Positions 11,241 through 22,129 of a DNA stretch of 64,000 nt are shown here, piece by piece. Source of the DNA: Nageia nagi (lineage: Eukaryota; Pinophyta); the NCBI GenBank assembly GCA_050084985.1, contig JBITNC010000001.1:184388001-184452000 (forward strand), written 5' to 3'. Numbering within the stretch: the stretch's first letter is position 1; every line of letters starts with the position of its first letter. The position numbers were made by a program, and so were the translations under genes. Under the pieces are notes generated by a model. It was given only the letters and a program-made list of their open reading frames with translations, searched no databases and had not been told where the DNA came from.

Positions 11241-11737
11241 TGAAAGATTTGAACTATAAACTAAACAACTCTGAACTCCCAATATCACATGAAAGCTTAT
11301 ACTCACATCTAAATAATTCAAGAAGACAAGCTCATAAAGATAACTCAAGATGTAAGTGGTTCCTCCAACTAGGAGTACATCCACTAACTAGATCTCACTT
11401 CATTAACAAACATGAATCTCTTACAATTCTCCTAACTCATCTCCTAAACACTATCCTATAGCATAAATTTACTCCACAAATTTTTTTTATGATCCAAAGA
11501 GGGAGCCTTCTATTTATAGGCCAAAATCCCTCTTTGGATCACCCTTTTACCCAATGTACAAAAGCATGACATGCACATCCTTTTACCCAAGGGGCATGCT
11601 TATGACATGGAGTGTAGGATAAGTTACATTATCATATTCACTTAAATACTTAAGGTATCAAATGATACCCTTAAGTATTAGTGAACTTACATAGAAGATT
11701 ATTACAAAACCTTTACAATAATGCATTATACATTCCA
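11241..11737 (-). repeat. LTR (5' LTR of the copia element), minus orientation
   Basis: 497-bp LTR. On the minus strand it begins TGGAATGTATAATGC, carries a TATA box (CCTATAAATAGAAGG, about 11505-11520) and ends AAATCTTTCA, so it has TG...CA ends. It is the inverted homologue of 13482-13980. Position, orientation and the adjacent TGGTATC make it the likely 5' LTR of the element whose gag starts at 9765. Confidence 0.8.
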
Positions 11738-11759
11738 ATAGATTGCACTATGACCACCA

Positions 11760-13010
11760 TCTTTTTGTGAAGATATCTAACAATATTTTTGGCTTATCAG
11801 AGGTGGAATACTTAAGCTACATTGTTTCATAATAAGGTGTTCAAGTTGACCTAAATAAGGTCAAAGCAATGGTGAATTGGCCACCACTAAACACTCTAAA
11901 ATATTTATGGGTGTTCTTAGGATTGATGAGCTACAATAATAAATTTGTCAAGGATTATAGGAAAATTATAGGGCCACTTATTTTCATGCTTCACAAGAAT
12001 TCCTTTTGATGGATAAAGGTAACCATTTATGTATTTGGTCAACTTAAGCATACCATGTGTATCACTCTACTATTAATCATGTCAAATTTTAGCAAAATAT
12101 TTATCCTTGAATGTAAAGTGTAGGAATTGGTGCAATTCTTATGCAAGATGAATGACCAATCACATACACTAGTAAATATTTGAATGATAAAAATTTCTCT
12201 AACTCCACCTTTAATAAGTAAATATTGGTCACTATATATGTTGAACAACATTGACATCCATACTTATTGGGGAGGTATTTTTGTATCAAGATAAATCATC
12301 ATAACCTCAAGTACCTTGTAAAATAATGGGTCTCTTCACTCATACAACAAAAATGGGTCACCAAATACCTTGGCTATGATTATGAGATCTCCTATAATAA
12401 ATAAAAAGATAATTTGGTGGTTTATTCCTTATCCATACTTCTTGAAGATACCAACACACTTTTGCACTATCACTCCTTCATAAAAATTAGATTGAAGAGG
12501 TTAAAAAGGTATGGCATCATGATACCCATCTCTCTAATCTCATTCAAGAATTAATGTCTAATCCCATAAAGCATAAAAATTACTCCTAGCATGGAGGATT
12601 ATAATGATATAATAATTAATTGGCCATCCTAACCAAATTTGACATTCTAGCTCAAATACTCCATGAATTGCCCTTGACACCAATTATTAGACTTTCAAGA
12701 TTATTGCAAACCTATGCACAAGACAAGCATAATTTCTTCTAGGAAGGAATGAAAAATTAAGGATTTTGTCAACTCTTATGATACATGTCAATGTTTCAAA
12801 GGAGCATTCGACCATTAAGCCTACTTCATCCCCTTCCCGTATTGGATACTCCATGAGAAGATATTTCAATGGACTCCATTGAAGGTCTTCCTTATTCTAT
12901 AGGTAAATCTATAATTTTGGTTATGGTCGATAGGCTCACCAAGTATGCATATTGTTTTGTGTATTATTCCACTCATTCTAACTTTGATTCCCCTCATGAT
13001 TATTATGTAA
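11760..13010 (+). pseudogene. Ty3/gypsy pol relic (RT end, RNase H, integrase start)
   Basis: Plus-strand gypsy remnant. The connection region between RT and RNase H gives VFLGLMSYNNKFVKDYRKII at about 11900-11970, close to the GLIGYYRKFVKDYGKI of the 2089-8040 element. RNase H pieces follow, including KWVTKYLGYDYEISYNK near 12350-12410. The integrase opening is MDSIEGLPYSIGKSIILVMV (12869 onward) with DRLTKYAYCF. Frameshifts and stops are frequent, and no LTRs of its own are visible. It is enclosed by two inverted LTRs of another family (11241-11737 and 13482-13980). Confidence 0.8.
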
Positions 13011-13481
13011 GTAAATTTATTTATTTTTTGTATTTTGTACTTGCTCTTTTTCATTCTCTTCTTTTGGATTTCAAGTTTTTAAGTTATCTTCTTTTATATC
13101 TCCACAATATGATTCTTAGGGGATATTTACATTATGTTTATAAATTTACTTATTTATTTAGTTCCTATCATCATGGTCATAATCATTATCACTTTTCTAA
13201 ATTGCTTTGTATTAGCTAACCTTATACTCCTTAATTTTGGTATTTTTGTAACAACACTTTTATTTATTTTTCTTGATATTATATTTGGTTATTCCTCCAT
13301 GATAGTTTCTTTTGAAGGGGTAAAGGTTATACACACCATATTCCAAAGTTTATAAAAAAAATTCTATACTAGCCATTATAACTTCTAGGATTTGATAAAA
13401 TCATGAAAGAAAAAAAGACCTAGGTTTTAATTCTTTTTATTATTATTATTTTGAAAACATGAAGGGTTATCCAAAAATTTT
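13011..13481. other. AT-rich stretch without recognisable gene
   Basis: Very T-rich on the plus strand, with runs such as TTTATTTATTTTTTG. Open frames here translate to Leu/Tyr/Phe-rich low-complexity peptides that do not continue the integrase, so I do not call them genes. A 16-bp motif (AAAAGACCTAGGTTTT) at 13413-13428 recurs at 13981-13996. Confidence 0.6.
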
Positions 13482-13980
13482 TGGAATGTATAATGCATTA
13501 TTGTAAAGGTTATGTAATAATCTGCTATGTAAGTTCACTAATACTTAAGGGTATCATTTGATACCTTAAGTATTTAAGTGAATATGATAATGTAACTTGT
13601 CCTACACTCCATGTCATGAGCATGCCCCTTGGGTAAAAGGATGTGCATGTCATGCTTTTGTACATTAGATAAAAAGGTGATCCAAAGAGGGATTTTGGCC
13701 TATAAATAGAAGGCTCCCTCTTTGTGATTACACACCAATTTGTAGAGTAAAGTTATGCTATAGGATAGTGCATAGGAATTGAGATTAGGAGGATTGTAAG
13801 AGAGTTGTATTTGTGATTGAAGTAAAGATCTAGTTAATGGATGTACTCCTAGTTGGAGAAACTACTTACATCTTGTGTTATCTTTGTGAGATTGCTTTGT
13901 GAGTTAGTTAGATTTGTTTTGTGAGCTTTCATGTGATCTTGGGGATATAGAGTTGTTCATGTTATAGTTCAATTCTCTCA
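13482..13980 (+). repeat. Solo LTR of the copia family, plus orientation
   Basis: 499-bp LTR starting TGGAATGTATAATGC and ending TTCAATTCTCTCA, with a TATA box (CCTATAAATAGAAGG, about 13700-13715). It is the inverted homologue of 11241-11737 over its whole length. No primer site follows and no internal element sequence adjoins it on either side, so it is a solo or truncated LTR. No 5-bp target duplication is evident. Confidence 0.82.
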
Positions 13981-13996
13981 AAAAGACCTAGGTTTT

Positions 13997-15839
13997 TTTA
14001 TGAAAAAAAGAACAAAAAATCCACATCTTGTTAACAAACGATATACACAAAATAAAATAAATTTAAAAAATTAAATCTATGAATTAATATTTGTCTATAG
14101 GTGAAAATAGATATAATAATATAAAAAGATATAACTAAAATTACACACTTCAAAATTAGGGCACAAAAGAGATTTATGATAAATTAAACCAAAGAAGCAC
14201 AATAATCCTAGATCTAGGATATAATCATATGAAACATGAAAATCATACTCATGAACCTAATTTCAAATACTTTAATCATTTGGTGAAGCCTCCAAAATCT
14301 CTCGAATGGTCCTTAAAAAATTAAGGTTCTTGGAAGGGAGGTTGATGTTTGTCCCAAAACTTTTAAGGCGTTAGGAATGACCTTGATGAATATCAAGCTC
14401 CTTCCTATATGTTAGTACCTAAAACTAAACATGAAATAAACTAATTGCTCAAATAAATGTATTAAGTACTTGAAATAAGGAAATCAATATCATAGTAGAT
14501 CTTTAGACTAAAGTAGGATTAAATAAAAATTATTTGGAGATCAAAACTCCTCAAAAGTGAGGGTGATGCACAAATTGTATTGCTTTGATAGGAGTGATGA
14601 CAATCTTGTTCTTTGAGAATTTTAAGAAACTAGAAGTTGTGAGAATTGGAAGATCAATTCAAAACTTTGATTCTAGGTTTGTTTTATTTCAATTCAACTC
14701 AAAATTCTTCATTTTGGTCAAAAGAAATTTTAATTTAATACAAAATGATAGCAATTTATTCTTCACCATATTATACTTACATTGATGATCATAGAGAGGT
14801 TGTAGGCTTGCGAATAGAAATATATGATAGTTTTAATCTTAGCTCAAGTTTGATAATCCAATAACTAATATTTTGAAATGACCTTTGACTTATTATTTAT
14901 ACTTTAAACATGATTTAAAATTGGATTATCTGACATATCATATAAAATTTGAGTTTATTTTATTGATATTTACTCTAATAATAAATCATATTTAGATACT
15001 TAAATTTAGTATTTAAATATAAAAATTAAATTTAAATATCTACAGTAGGTCTGATCAATCTTGTATTTTCAAAAGGCATATACTTATCATTATAAACATA
15101 TAATACTTTACTAAGTGGGTTATAGTAGCTCCATTTATCTCAACTAAATAAGAAGGTATCATCATGATGAGGATCTCTTAGCTTGTTAATAAGGTATCTC
15201 CATCTTTCAACACAACTCAGTACACACACTTGTTTGCTCGCCTGAATAGAATAGAGGGGCCCTTGCGAATTATGGGTGTTGTCGAATCTAAGCTTTATTA
15301 TGACTCATATGATCAACAAACTTGGATTATGTTTTATGATAATATCATATAACTAGGCATATTCTAAAAATAAAGAAATTTTCTAACAAAAACCATGTCT
15401 AACATAAATTGTGTTACTCTATAATATCCATAAAAAAATGAAAAAGTAGATGCCACAAATAAGATACTAATTAATAATTTATCAAGAAAGTAAATAATCA
15501 CAAAGATTATTAGCATAATCATTTATACATAACATGTTGGTCATATTGAATAAGAATTAAAACCTCAAATATGGAAACTCCCTACTCCTTGATTTATAGA
15601 GAGGAAGTATTTTATTTTATAATTAAATATTCTAAGGATTTCATTAAGAGACATAATCACAATTAAAAATATTAGATTTAAATAATTAGATAAGCTCAAC
15701 AAAAGAAGAATTCACATTGTCAAACACTTCAAGACTTATCATAAGAGATTACAATGCATATATAGTAGTTCAATAAAGATAGTTCTATATTAGATATATA
15801 GTCGTCATAAAAAACCAAAAGAATATAAATGTAGATGAG
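13997..15839. other. AT-rich intergenic DNA, nothing recognised
   Basis: Both strands were scanned. The short open frames (for example 14585-14785) have no family features. No repeats of note. Confidence 0.5.
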
Positions 15840-15975
15840 GCATATAAAGGTAGATTCATGAAAATTTGGATTGGTCCTTATATTATAGTAGAAAAATCTA
15901 ATTCTTGGGTATATTAACTAACAACCCTATAAGGTAAAGTTATTTTTAATCTAATTAACATATTTAATCTTATGT
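15840..15975 (+). pseudogene. Fragment of a Ty3/gypsy integrase C-terminus (Tat/Athila-like)
   Basis: Plus-strand reading gives GRFMKIWIGPYIIVEKSNSWVY, then a stop, LTTL, a stop, and GKVIFNLINIFNL. This follows the 'k-IW-GPY-iv---sng-vY-L-tl-G' pattern after the catalytic core of Tat/Athila-type integrases. Only this tail is visible. Confidence 0.55.
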
Positions 15976-16419
15976 AGTATTATGATTATATTTTATATCT
16001 TTTATATTTTATTTTTCTATATTTTTTCAATGAACACTTCATTTTGAGTTATGTATTTCTCATGCATGTTTATCATATATAATCCAAAAGGAGGATAACT
16101 CTTAGCTTTTCTTGTCGTATTTTAAAATGTTGAAATGATTTTTGGGAATTTTACAATGATCTTCTAATAATCATTTTTATCATATCTCTTTATTAATAGC
16201 ATTAGAATGGTTTTTAATAAATATGACCATAATTTTTAGGCTTTAAAAATTCTAGACAAATCCCACTTGTGTTATTCAAAATAAACTTCAAGTATTGTAT
16301 GGAAATATCAATGTATTCCTTGAATTGTTATTATATTTTTTCTACATACTATCTTTCATTGTAAGTTATTTTAAGTAGAAGAGTTTTGATACATGATAGT
16401 ACTCCTTTAAGATGGACTA

Positions 16420-17650
16420 AACCTTGGTCCACATTAGCATGATGCCAACATTAAGTCTTTGATCTCAAACCAAAATTATCGTATGGAATTATGGTGGTTC
16501 ATTGTTCTCTTCCCCATGTTCATTGAATGATGTAATTGTTTATTGGGATCTCATCCTTATCGTCAAAATACATGAAACATAATTGAAATCACTACCATCA
16601 TGTACATATTATTTTTAGTTTTTTGCTTACATTCCAAATACCCACCAAGGTACCTAAGGTTTTGGAGGTGTTTCTTACCTATATCATGAATGCTTTACTC
16701 CATACATCCATTTAGAATTTTCATATCTTCATGCCAAATATATATGGATATCTCTCGATAAGAATCCAATGTAATGACATCTTTAACTTATTATGTGTTA
16801 CTTTTCTCTTGCTTACTCATCACATTCTATTATAAATGATAGTGGCTCACCCTACTTTGATTTTTATTCTTAGATCTCCTAATTTTCTTTGTAATTGGTT
16901 GATATTATACTACTAGGAGACTTCAATACACATGTAGGCACATCCCAATTTTGATTACATGATATTTCCTTAGATCCTCTTTATTATTAGAGATTGATCT
17001 CAATGAGTTAGGCCTCAAATAATTATTAGATGATATTGGTAAAAGTATCACATTTTATATAAAATTCTTGCTCAATTTGGGTGAAGCACATGAATTGATC
17101 ATCCTAAATGGGATTGCTCAATCCTATTAATCTTGTGATATCCTAATGTAACACATTGGAACTCTAATCCTTATACCAAAGATATCAAAAAAATGATCAT
17201 AAAGTAATATGTGTGGCTTACCTAAAGGCAACATGGATTGAATTAGAAAAATCGCTTTCACCGAAGCTCTAGCACTATCTTAAGGTTTACATGAAACTAG
17301 AGAATGATTATATTATCATCCATGATTACATCAAACTACACATATCATGATCTTCATTTCCCCCTAGGTTAGGTGGGAGTTTTTTCACACTAGCTCCATA
17401 TCAAGATAGACCACCATATCCCTAGAGACCAATGCACATGCAAACTATGCAACATGAAACTTGAGATTGAAGAGCATTTCATATTTATTTGCCCCATCTA
17501 CTGTGAAATACGAGGTTGATTCTATTAGTTGTTCAAAGGTGACCATACCTTGAAAATATGAATGAATTACAATGACAAAAAATACATCACACTCTATATT
17601 AGAGAAGCCACCCACCTAAGGTAAAAAGTGATCATCGATAGGCCCCACAA
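16420..17650 (+). pseudogene. LINE (non-LTR retrotransposon) relic: endonuclease and C-terminal zinc region
   Basis: Decayed LINE on the plus strand. The endonuclease region includes NTHQGT, GFGGVSYLYHECFTPYIH and HAKYIWISLDKNPM (about 16640-16770). The characteristic EEP-family motif follows: DIILLGDFNTHVGTSQF at about 16900-16950. A DHKVICVAYLKATWIELEKS segment lies near 17195-17250. The reverse transcriptase is missing. About 150 bp later the C-terminal zinc-binding segment appears, with CTCKLCNMKLEIEEHFIFIC then P at about 17430-17500, followed by KKYITLYIREATHLR near 17580-17620. In intact elements the endonuclease nicks the target and the RT copies the RNA. Many stops and frameshifts; clearly dead. 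Confidence 0.75.
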
Positions 17651-18477
17651 CATAACAAGTTTTAAACTATCACATCCTACTTTTAGCTATAGTAAGCTAC
17701 TAATCAAAAGCATCACATGAACCTTGATGACTCTGTAAGGATTACTTATCAACACATTACTACTAAACCTACTATGGCTATCACATTAGAAGCTTCTTCT
17801 CAACCTCAAATATTGACGAATCCTACTAACTCTTCATTAGTAGGTTTTCTACCACACTTAGACCTGTTTTATTTTTTAACACACACTCTCTCTTTTGTAT
17901 ACTTATCACTCTTACATATCAGAGCTATATTAAATGCTCTCTTACCTTTATCATATGTATTTTTCTATAGACTCATTACCCATTTTTGGTCATTCGTCAT
18001 TTGGTCTTTTGGTCAATACTATATCATATTTTTGTTAAAGATCACTATATTTCTAGGCTTCAAAGTTTAGGGAAAGTTTAAATCTATGTCACCCTTTAGT
18101 GTCTTTCAAGTGTCATTTAAAAACTTATATTTCACTTTCAATATTATTGTTATCTATGTTTTGTATATTTTCCAAATATAGATTCATATCATTTTTCTAG
18201 TTTCATGAAACATAAATAACATTACGTTTCTCTTGTTTACATTTCAACAAAGGTAACATATAAATACTTAAAATGTAACTTTCATTAATTTTAATTATCT
18301 AACTTAATTAATGGATTTTTCAATATAAATTTATTAATTATATGAACAAATGCACCTTTACTTGCTTTATACACCCTTATATTGAAATAGTTTCAAACTT
18401 AGTTAATGTTTAATAACTTAATTAACTTTTCATATTTATGCGCTTTATACACTTTTGCTCTAATACTTTTTTAAAAG
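17651..18477. other. Intergenic DNA upstream of the PPR gene, nothing recognised
   Basis: A 117-codon open frame at 17717-18070 is hydrophobic and unlike any family I know; I treat it as chance. The rest is increasingly AT-rich toward 18477. Confidence 0.5.
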
Positions 18478-18695
18478 AAAATATTTAAAATACTTTTATA
18501 ATTTCTCATAATATAAAAAATATCCTTACTTTTTTGGAAAAAATATTAAAAAAATTTATAAATAAAGATAAGAGTAAGAAAACATCTATTAAACTACTAT
18601 ATATAATTTTGTAGTTTAATAAGAGTTTTCTTATTTCATATTTATTTTTAAATATTTAAAAAAAAATTAAAATTATAAAATATTTTGAATATTTT
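18478..18695. repeat. MITE-like foldback element just upstream of the PPR gene
   Basis: Imperfect long inverted repeat. The left arm (18478-18597) begins AAAATATTTAAAATACTTTT and the right arm (18611-18695) ends TATTTTGAATATTTT. Near the loop the arms pair well: AAGAAAACATCTATTAAACTA at 18577-18597 against TAGTTTAATAAGAGTTTTCTT at 18612-18632. Total length is about 218 bp, with no coding capacity. The form fits a MITE or other foldback. No target duplication can be fixed because the flanks are AT-rich. Confidence 0.65.
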
Positions 18696-18834
18696 CCATT
18701 TTTTAATCACCTTTTTCATTTATCATATATTGGATCATTTAACTCGGATTTAGTAGTACTCAGTCGATTTTCTCACACTGAACGTCACCTCGTTATGTCT
18801 TTTGAGAGCAAGAATACTCAGTGAGTATGCTTGA

Positions 18835-20766
18835 ATGGCAATCCAATGCAAACTAGCTATGGCATTTTCACAACTGTTCTCTCTCCCTCACCAACAATAC
18901 CCCAGTATTTTCTCCTCCTGCAATGCTTCTCCCAAATTGCCCAAACCCAAGAAAACCCAAACAACCAAAATTCCCAACAATCCTACACAATTCAATTGGG
19001 ACAGGAAAAAGCAACAAACCCCAATATTCATCACTCCCACTCAAACACCATCAACAGAAGAGTGCAAGAGCACAACCCAGAAGTCCAAAAGGCTTAGAAC
19101 CTCAAACTATGTAAAGACATTGTCCTCCATCTACGCAGACATGAATGATCTCTGCAGAGAAGGTTTCCTCAGCGAAGCTCTCAAGGCCTTGGATAACCCA
19201 CACTTCAGAGGAGGGATTCCCCCTGATGGCAACATGTATGAAATCCTTCTTCAAGCCTGCACAAAATTCAAGGCATTGGAACAAGGTAAGCAAGTTCATG
19301 CCCACATGAAACTCACTAGGCTTGATAGATACCAGTTCCTAAGCATTAGACTTGTAAAAATGTATGCCAGTTGTGGTAGCATGGAGGATGCATGCGAAGT
19401 GTTTGACCAAAGTCATCTGCCAAAATGCCTGGGACTGTGGAATGCTATGATTAGAGGGTGGGTTATTAAGGGGTTTTGTGAGGGGGAGGTTATTAGGGTT
19501 TATAGGGAAATGAAGGCGGCTGGGGTTGAGGGCGATAGGTCTACTTTTTCGCTTGTCCTTAAGGCCTGTGGGGTTTTGTTGGACCTTAAACAAGGGAGGG
19601 AAGTTCATCAGGATGTGGTCGGGAGTAGGGTTGGACGTGGGGATATTGTTGTTTGGACTGCATTGATGGACATGTACTTGAGATGCGGATCAGTGGAGGA
19701 TGCATGCACTGTGTTTGACGAAATGCCTCAAAGGAATGTGATCACTTGGAGTGCTATGATTGTTGGGTTGGTTAACATTGGGTTGTGGGAGGACGCATTG
19801 GGGTACTTTAGGAGAATGCTAGTGGAAGGTGAGAGGCCTAATTCGGTGACATTGTCTGCCGTGCTGCCTACTTACGGGAAGACGGGGGATCTGCAACACG
19901 GGAAGGAGATCCATGGGTATGTGATAAGGAATGGATTTGATGCCTACGCCTTTGTGGACAATGGTGTTGTTGGGATGTATGCAAATTGTGGTCAGGTAGA
20001 GAATGCAAGAGTTGTTTTCGATGACATGGTTGAGAGAAATGTAGCTTCTTACAGTACAATGATTCTTGGATATGCACAAAATGGTTATGCCAATGAGGCG
20101 TTGGAGGTATTTTGTCAAATTGGATTTCATGATGTGAAGGCTAACACGGTTGCTGTCGCTAATGTGCTTCCTGCTTGTGGGGATGTAGCAGCTTTGCAAA
20201 AGGGCAAGGAAATTCATGCTTACATTATTAGATGTGGGTTTGAGGTCAATCCATTTGTGTGTTGTGCTCTTATAGATATGTATAGTAAATGTGGAGGAAT
20301 TGAAGTTGCGCGTAATGTTTTTGATTCAATCTCTCAGAGAGACGTGGCTTCGTGGACAGCAATTATCGCAGGGTATGGAATAAATGGGGATGCAAAGGAA
20401 TCCCTTGACCTTTTTAGCCAAATGCGACAGGCCGAATTGGAGCCTGACTGCAATACGTTTCTTGCTGTTCTTCATGCATGCAACCAAGCAGACCTGGTGT
20501 ATGAAGGCCGCCAAATCTTCCAGAGCATGAGACACTATTATCACATCACACCTGCGGTGGAGCACTATGCATGTATGGTTGACCTCCTTGGTCGTGCGGG
20601 GTTTTTGAATGAGGCATCTGGTTTAGTTTTGAATATGCCAGTAGAACCTGATGCTAGTATATGGGGAGCTTTGTTAACAGCCTGCAGGATTTATTGCTCC
20701 CTAGATATGGAAGAACACAATGCGCTCTTTTGCAACCTAAATATTGAAAACACAATTCGCTCTTGA
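18835..20766 (+). CDS. PLS-class pentatricopeptide repeat (PPR) protein, C-terminally truncated
   Basis: 643-residue, intron-less ORF; intron-less genes are usual for plant PPR proteins. PPR proteins bind organelle RNA sequence-specifically. Residues 1-95 are rich in Ser, Thr, Pro, Gln and Lys with few acids, consistent with an organelle transit peptide. The first ATG is used; a second is 8 codons later. From about residue 96 to 620 the P, L and S repeats alternate. Examples are LVKMYASCGSMEDACEVFD (173), WTALMDMYLRCGSVEDACTV (275), MYANCGQVENARVVFDDM (379), ALIDMYSKCGGIEVARNVFD (478) and ACMVDLLGRAGFLNEA (579). The E motif starts with EPDASIWGALLTACRIYCSL, then breaks off in a foreign tail (CNLNIENTIRS). 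Remnants of E and DYW continue out of frame to 21590, so the ancestor was a DYW-type RNA-editing factor. The layout recalls Arabidopsis At1g71460, but orthology is a guess. It may encode a shortened protein or be a young pseudogene. Confidence 0.85.
   Translation: MAIQCKLAMAFSQLFSLPHQQYPSIFSSCNASPKLPKPKKTQTTKIPNNPTQFNWDRKKQQTPIFITPTQTPSTEECKSTTQKSKRLRTSNYVKTLSSIYADMNDLCREGFLSEALKALDNPHFRGGIPPDGNMYEILLQACTKFKALEQGKQVHAHMKLTRLDRYQFLSIRLVKMYASCGSMEDACEVFDQSHLPKCLGLWNAMIRGWVIKGFCEGEVIRVYREMKAAGVEGDRSTFSLVLKACGVLLDLKQGREVHQDVVGSRVGRGDIVVWTALMDMYLRCGSVEDACTVFDEMPQRNVITWSAMIVGLVNIGLWEDALGYFRRMLVEGERPNSVTLSAVLPTYGKTGDLQHGKEIHGYVIRNGFDAYAFVDNGVVGMYANCGQVENARVVFDDMVERNVASYSTMILGYAQNGYANEALEVFCQIGFHDVKANTVAVANVLPACGDVAALQKGKEIHAYIIRCGFEVNPFVCCALIDMYSKCGGIEVARNVFDSISQRDVASWTAIIAGYGINGDAKESLDLFSQMRQAELEPDCNTFLAVLHACNQADLVYEGRQIFQSMRHYYHITPAVEHYACMVDLLGRAGFLNEASGLVLNMPVEPDASIWGALLTACRIYCSLDMEEHNALFCNLNIENTIRS
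20731..20764 (+). repeat. 34-bp insertion that breaks the E motif of the PPR gene
   Basis: The ORF reads GAACACAATGCGCTCTT at 20713-20729 and an imperfect second copy, GAAAACACAATTCGCTCTT, at 20746-20764. Without bases 20731-20764 the reading continues ALFELDFENDENLLVLF, which matches the canonical E motif (LFELEPEN...YVLL). With them the frame shifts by one and stops at 20764-20766. The event is therefore a 34-bp partial tandem duplication or filler insertion. Confidence 0.8.
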
Positions 20767-21590
20767 ATTAGACTTTGAAAATGACGAAAATCTTTTAGTA
20801 CTATTTATGCCACGATTGCTAGGTGTGTGGATTAGATGACCCTGACGGTCACGAATTTGTGGTAAGAGAACAGCTGCCAAGTGGTTAGATGTAGCTGAAG
20901 ATCACGCATTTGTGGCTAGAGAGATAAAGTAGTGCAGAATCTCAGGGATCGAATTTGTCAGGCAGGTCAACTTCTCAAATGAAAAGCATTTCTTTCACCA
21001 TTGATAGGTAAAACATTACTTTGTCCTTCAAATGACAGATTTAGAATCAAACCAATAGTAGCTCAAGAATGGTATAGCATTTAATAGAAGATTTTCATGT
21101 GATCTTATCCGCAACCTGTAGTAAGGGATTTGATAGATAGTACAAGAAATTGATAGATAGAGTCAAGGAATATTGAAATGCTGCTGCCCAAATTTGATGG
21201 ATGGGTAGTTTCAATCTCAGTTTTTCGATTGAAGGGCATATTATTTGAAGCCCATTCTATAATGGGTTAGAGGCCCTCCAACAGGTATTCACGGGTTCAA
21301 TTTTGATCCCTGGTGCAGATGAAGGCTACAACAAAGAATATAGTACAAAACGTTGTGCTTCATGGTGTGGAGCGGTATGAGTACACCCTCTCTGACAACA
21401 AAGAGAAAATAGCAATTGCTTGTAAGCTTATAGGACATGCATAGGGACACCTGCCTGTACCACCAAGGGTGCACAGCATGGTCACAGTGCTGCAGTGTTA
21501 TTATCAAAATTGTTGGATGTGTGATCATTGAGGGATGTAATCTAATTTCATCATTGCAGTGGACTGTGTTATTGTTGATATTACTGGTAA
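20767..21590 (+). pseudogene. Decayed E/DYW continuation of the PPR gene
   Basis: Out-of-frame remnant of the C-terminus. Right after the ORF, ELDFENDENLLVLF (20765-20806) continues the E motif, then YATIARC in a second frame. The middle (20830-21330) is unreadable. DYW-domain remnants return at 21352 with VVLHGVERYEYTLSDNKEKI and AIACKL, where the deaminase HSE zinc/catalytic motif is NKE. Then come GHSAAVLLSKLL, RDV and FHHCSGLCYC, ending YYW-stop at 21579-21590 in place of DYW. In intact relatives this domain is the cytidine deaminase that performs C-to-U editing in plastids or mitochondria. Loss of the His and several stops rule out activity here. Confidence 0.7.
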
Positions 21591-22129
21591 AATCCTCATA
21601 ATACCAACTAATCCAAGTTAAAGAAGAGTAAAAAGAACAATTCTTGTTTTCGGGATAAACCGATGTATGAAGGTCAAATTAGAAACATGGTAACTATTCT
21701 ATATTACAGAAATTAATGATCACGATTTAGCTGAAATGCATATGGTAGCCTTGCAGGCAACTTTCCTATTTGTTTCTATATCCCCCTAAAGTAAGTGGAT
21801 GCCGTATTTACCAGTTTGCTACTGAAACATTTTATGATGTTTAGTCTCTGATGAATATTGGAAAACTATATTTCGAGGCACACCTTGAGGTCATGAAGTT
21901 TGGAATTGTTGATATTTTGTGACCCTCTAACAGGAATTCTGGAAGTTGATGGAGTTACAAAGTCTTTTTCTGTACATTCTTTTTGCTTGTTACATTCACC
22001 ACAAACTTTGGTCAAATGGTGGGAATCCATGACAGGACAAGTATGAGCTACTTAAGGTAAGTGAACCATTCCCATGAAGTCTCATATGCCTGTAAGTGTG
22101 CTGGCATGGTTCTTACTTGTTACCTAAAA
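21591..22129. other. Spacer between PPR loci, nothing recognised
   Basis: Ordinary base composition with no coding similarity. It probably includes the old 3' flank of the PPR gene. Confidence 0.45.

Noticed and set aside
12869-13355. Plus-strand ORFs of 116 and 73 codons
   Set aside because: Only the first 35 or so residues of 12869 onward are integrase-like. The rest is T-rich low-complexity sequence.
19102-20565. Minus-strand ORFs across the PPR gene
   Set aside because: Antisense shadows of the 643-codon PPR frame with no family features.
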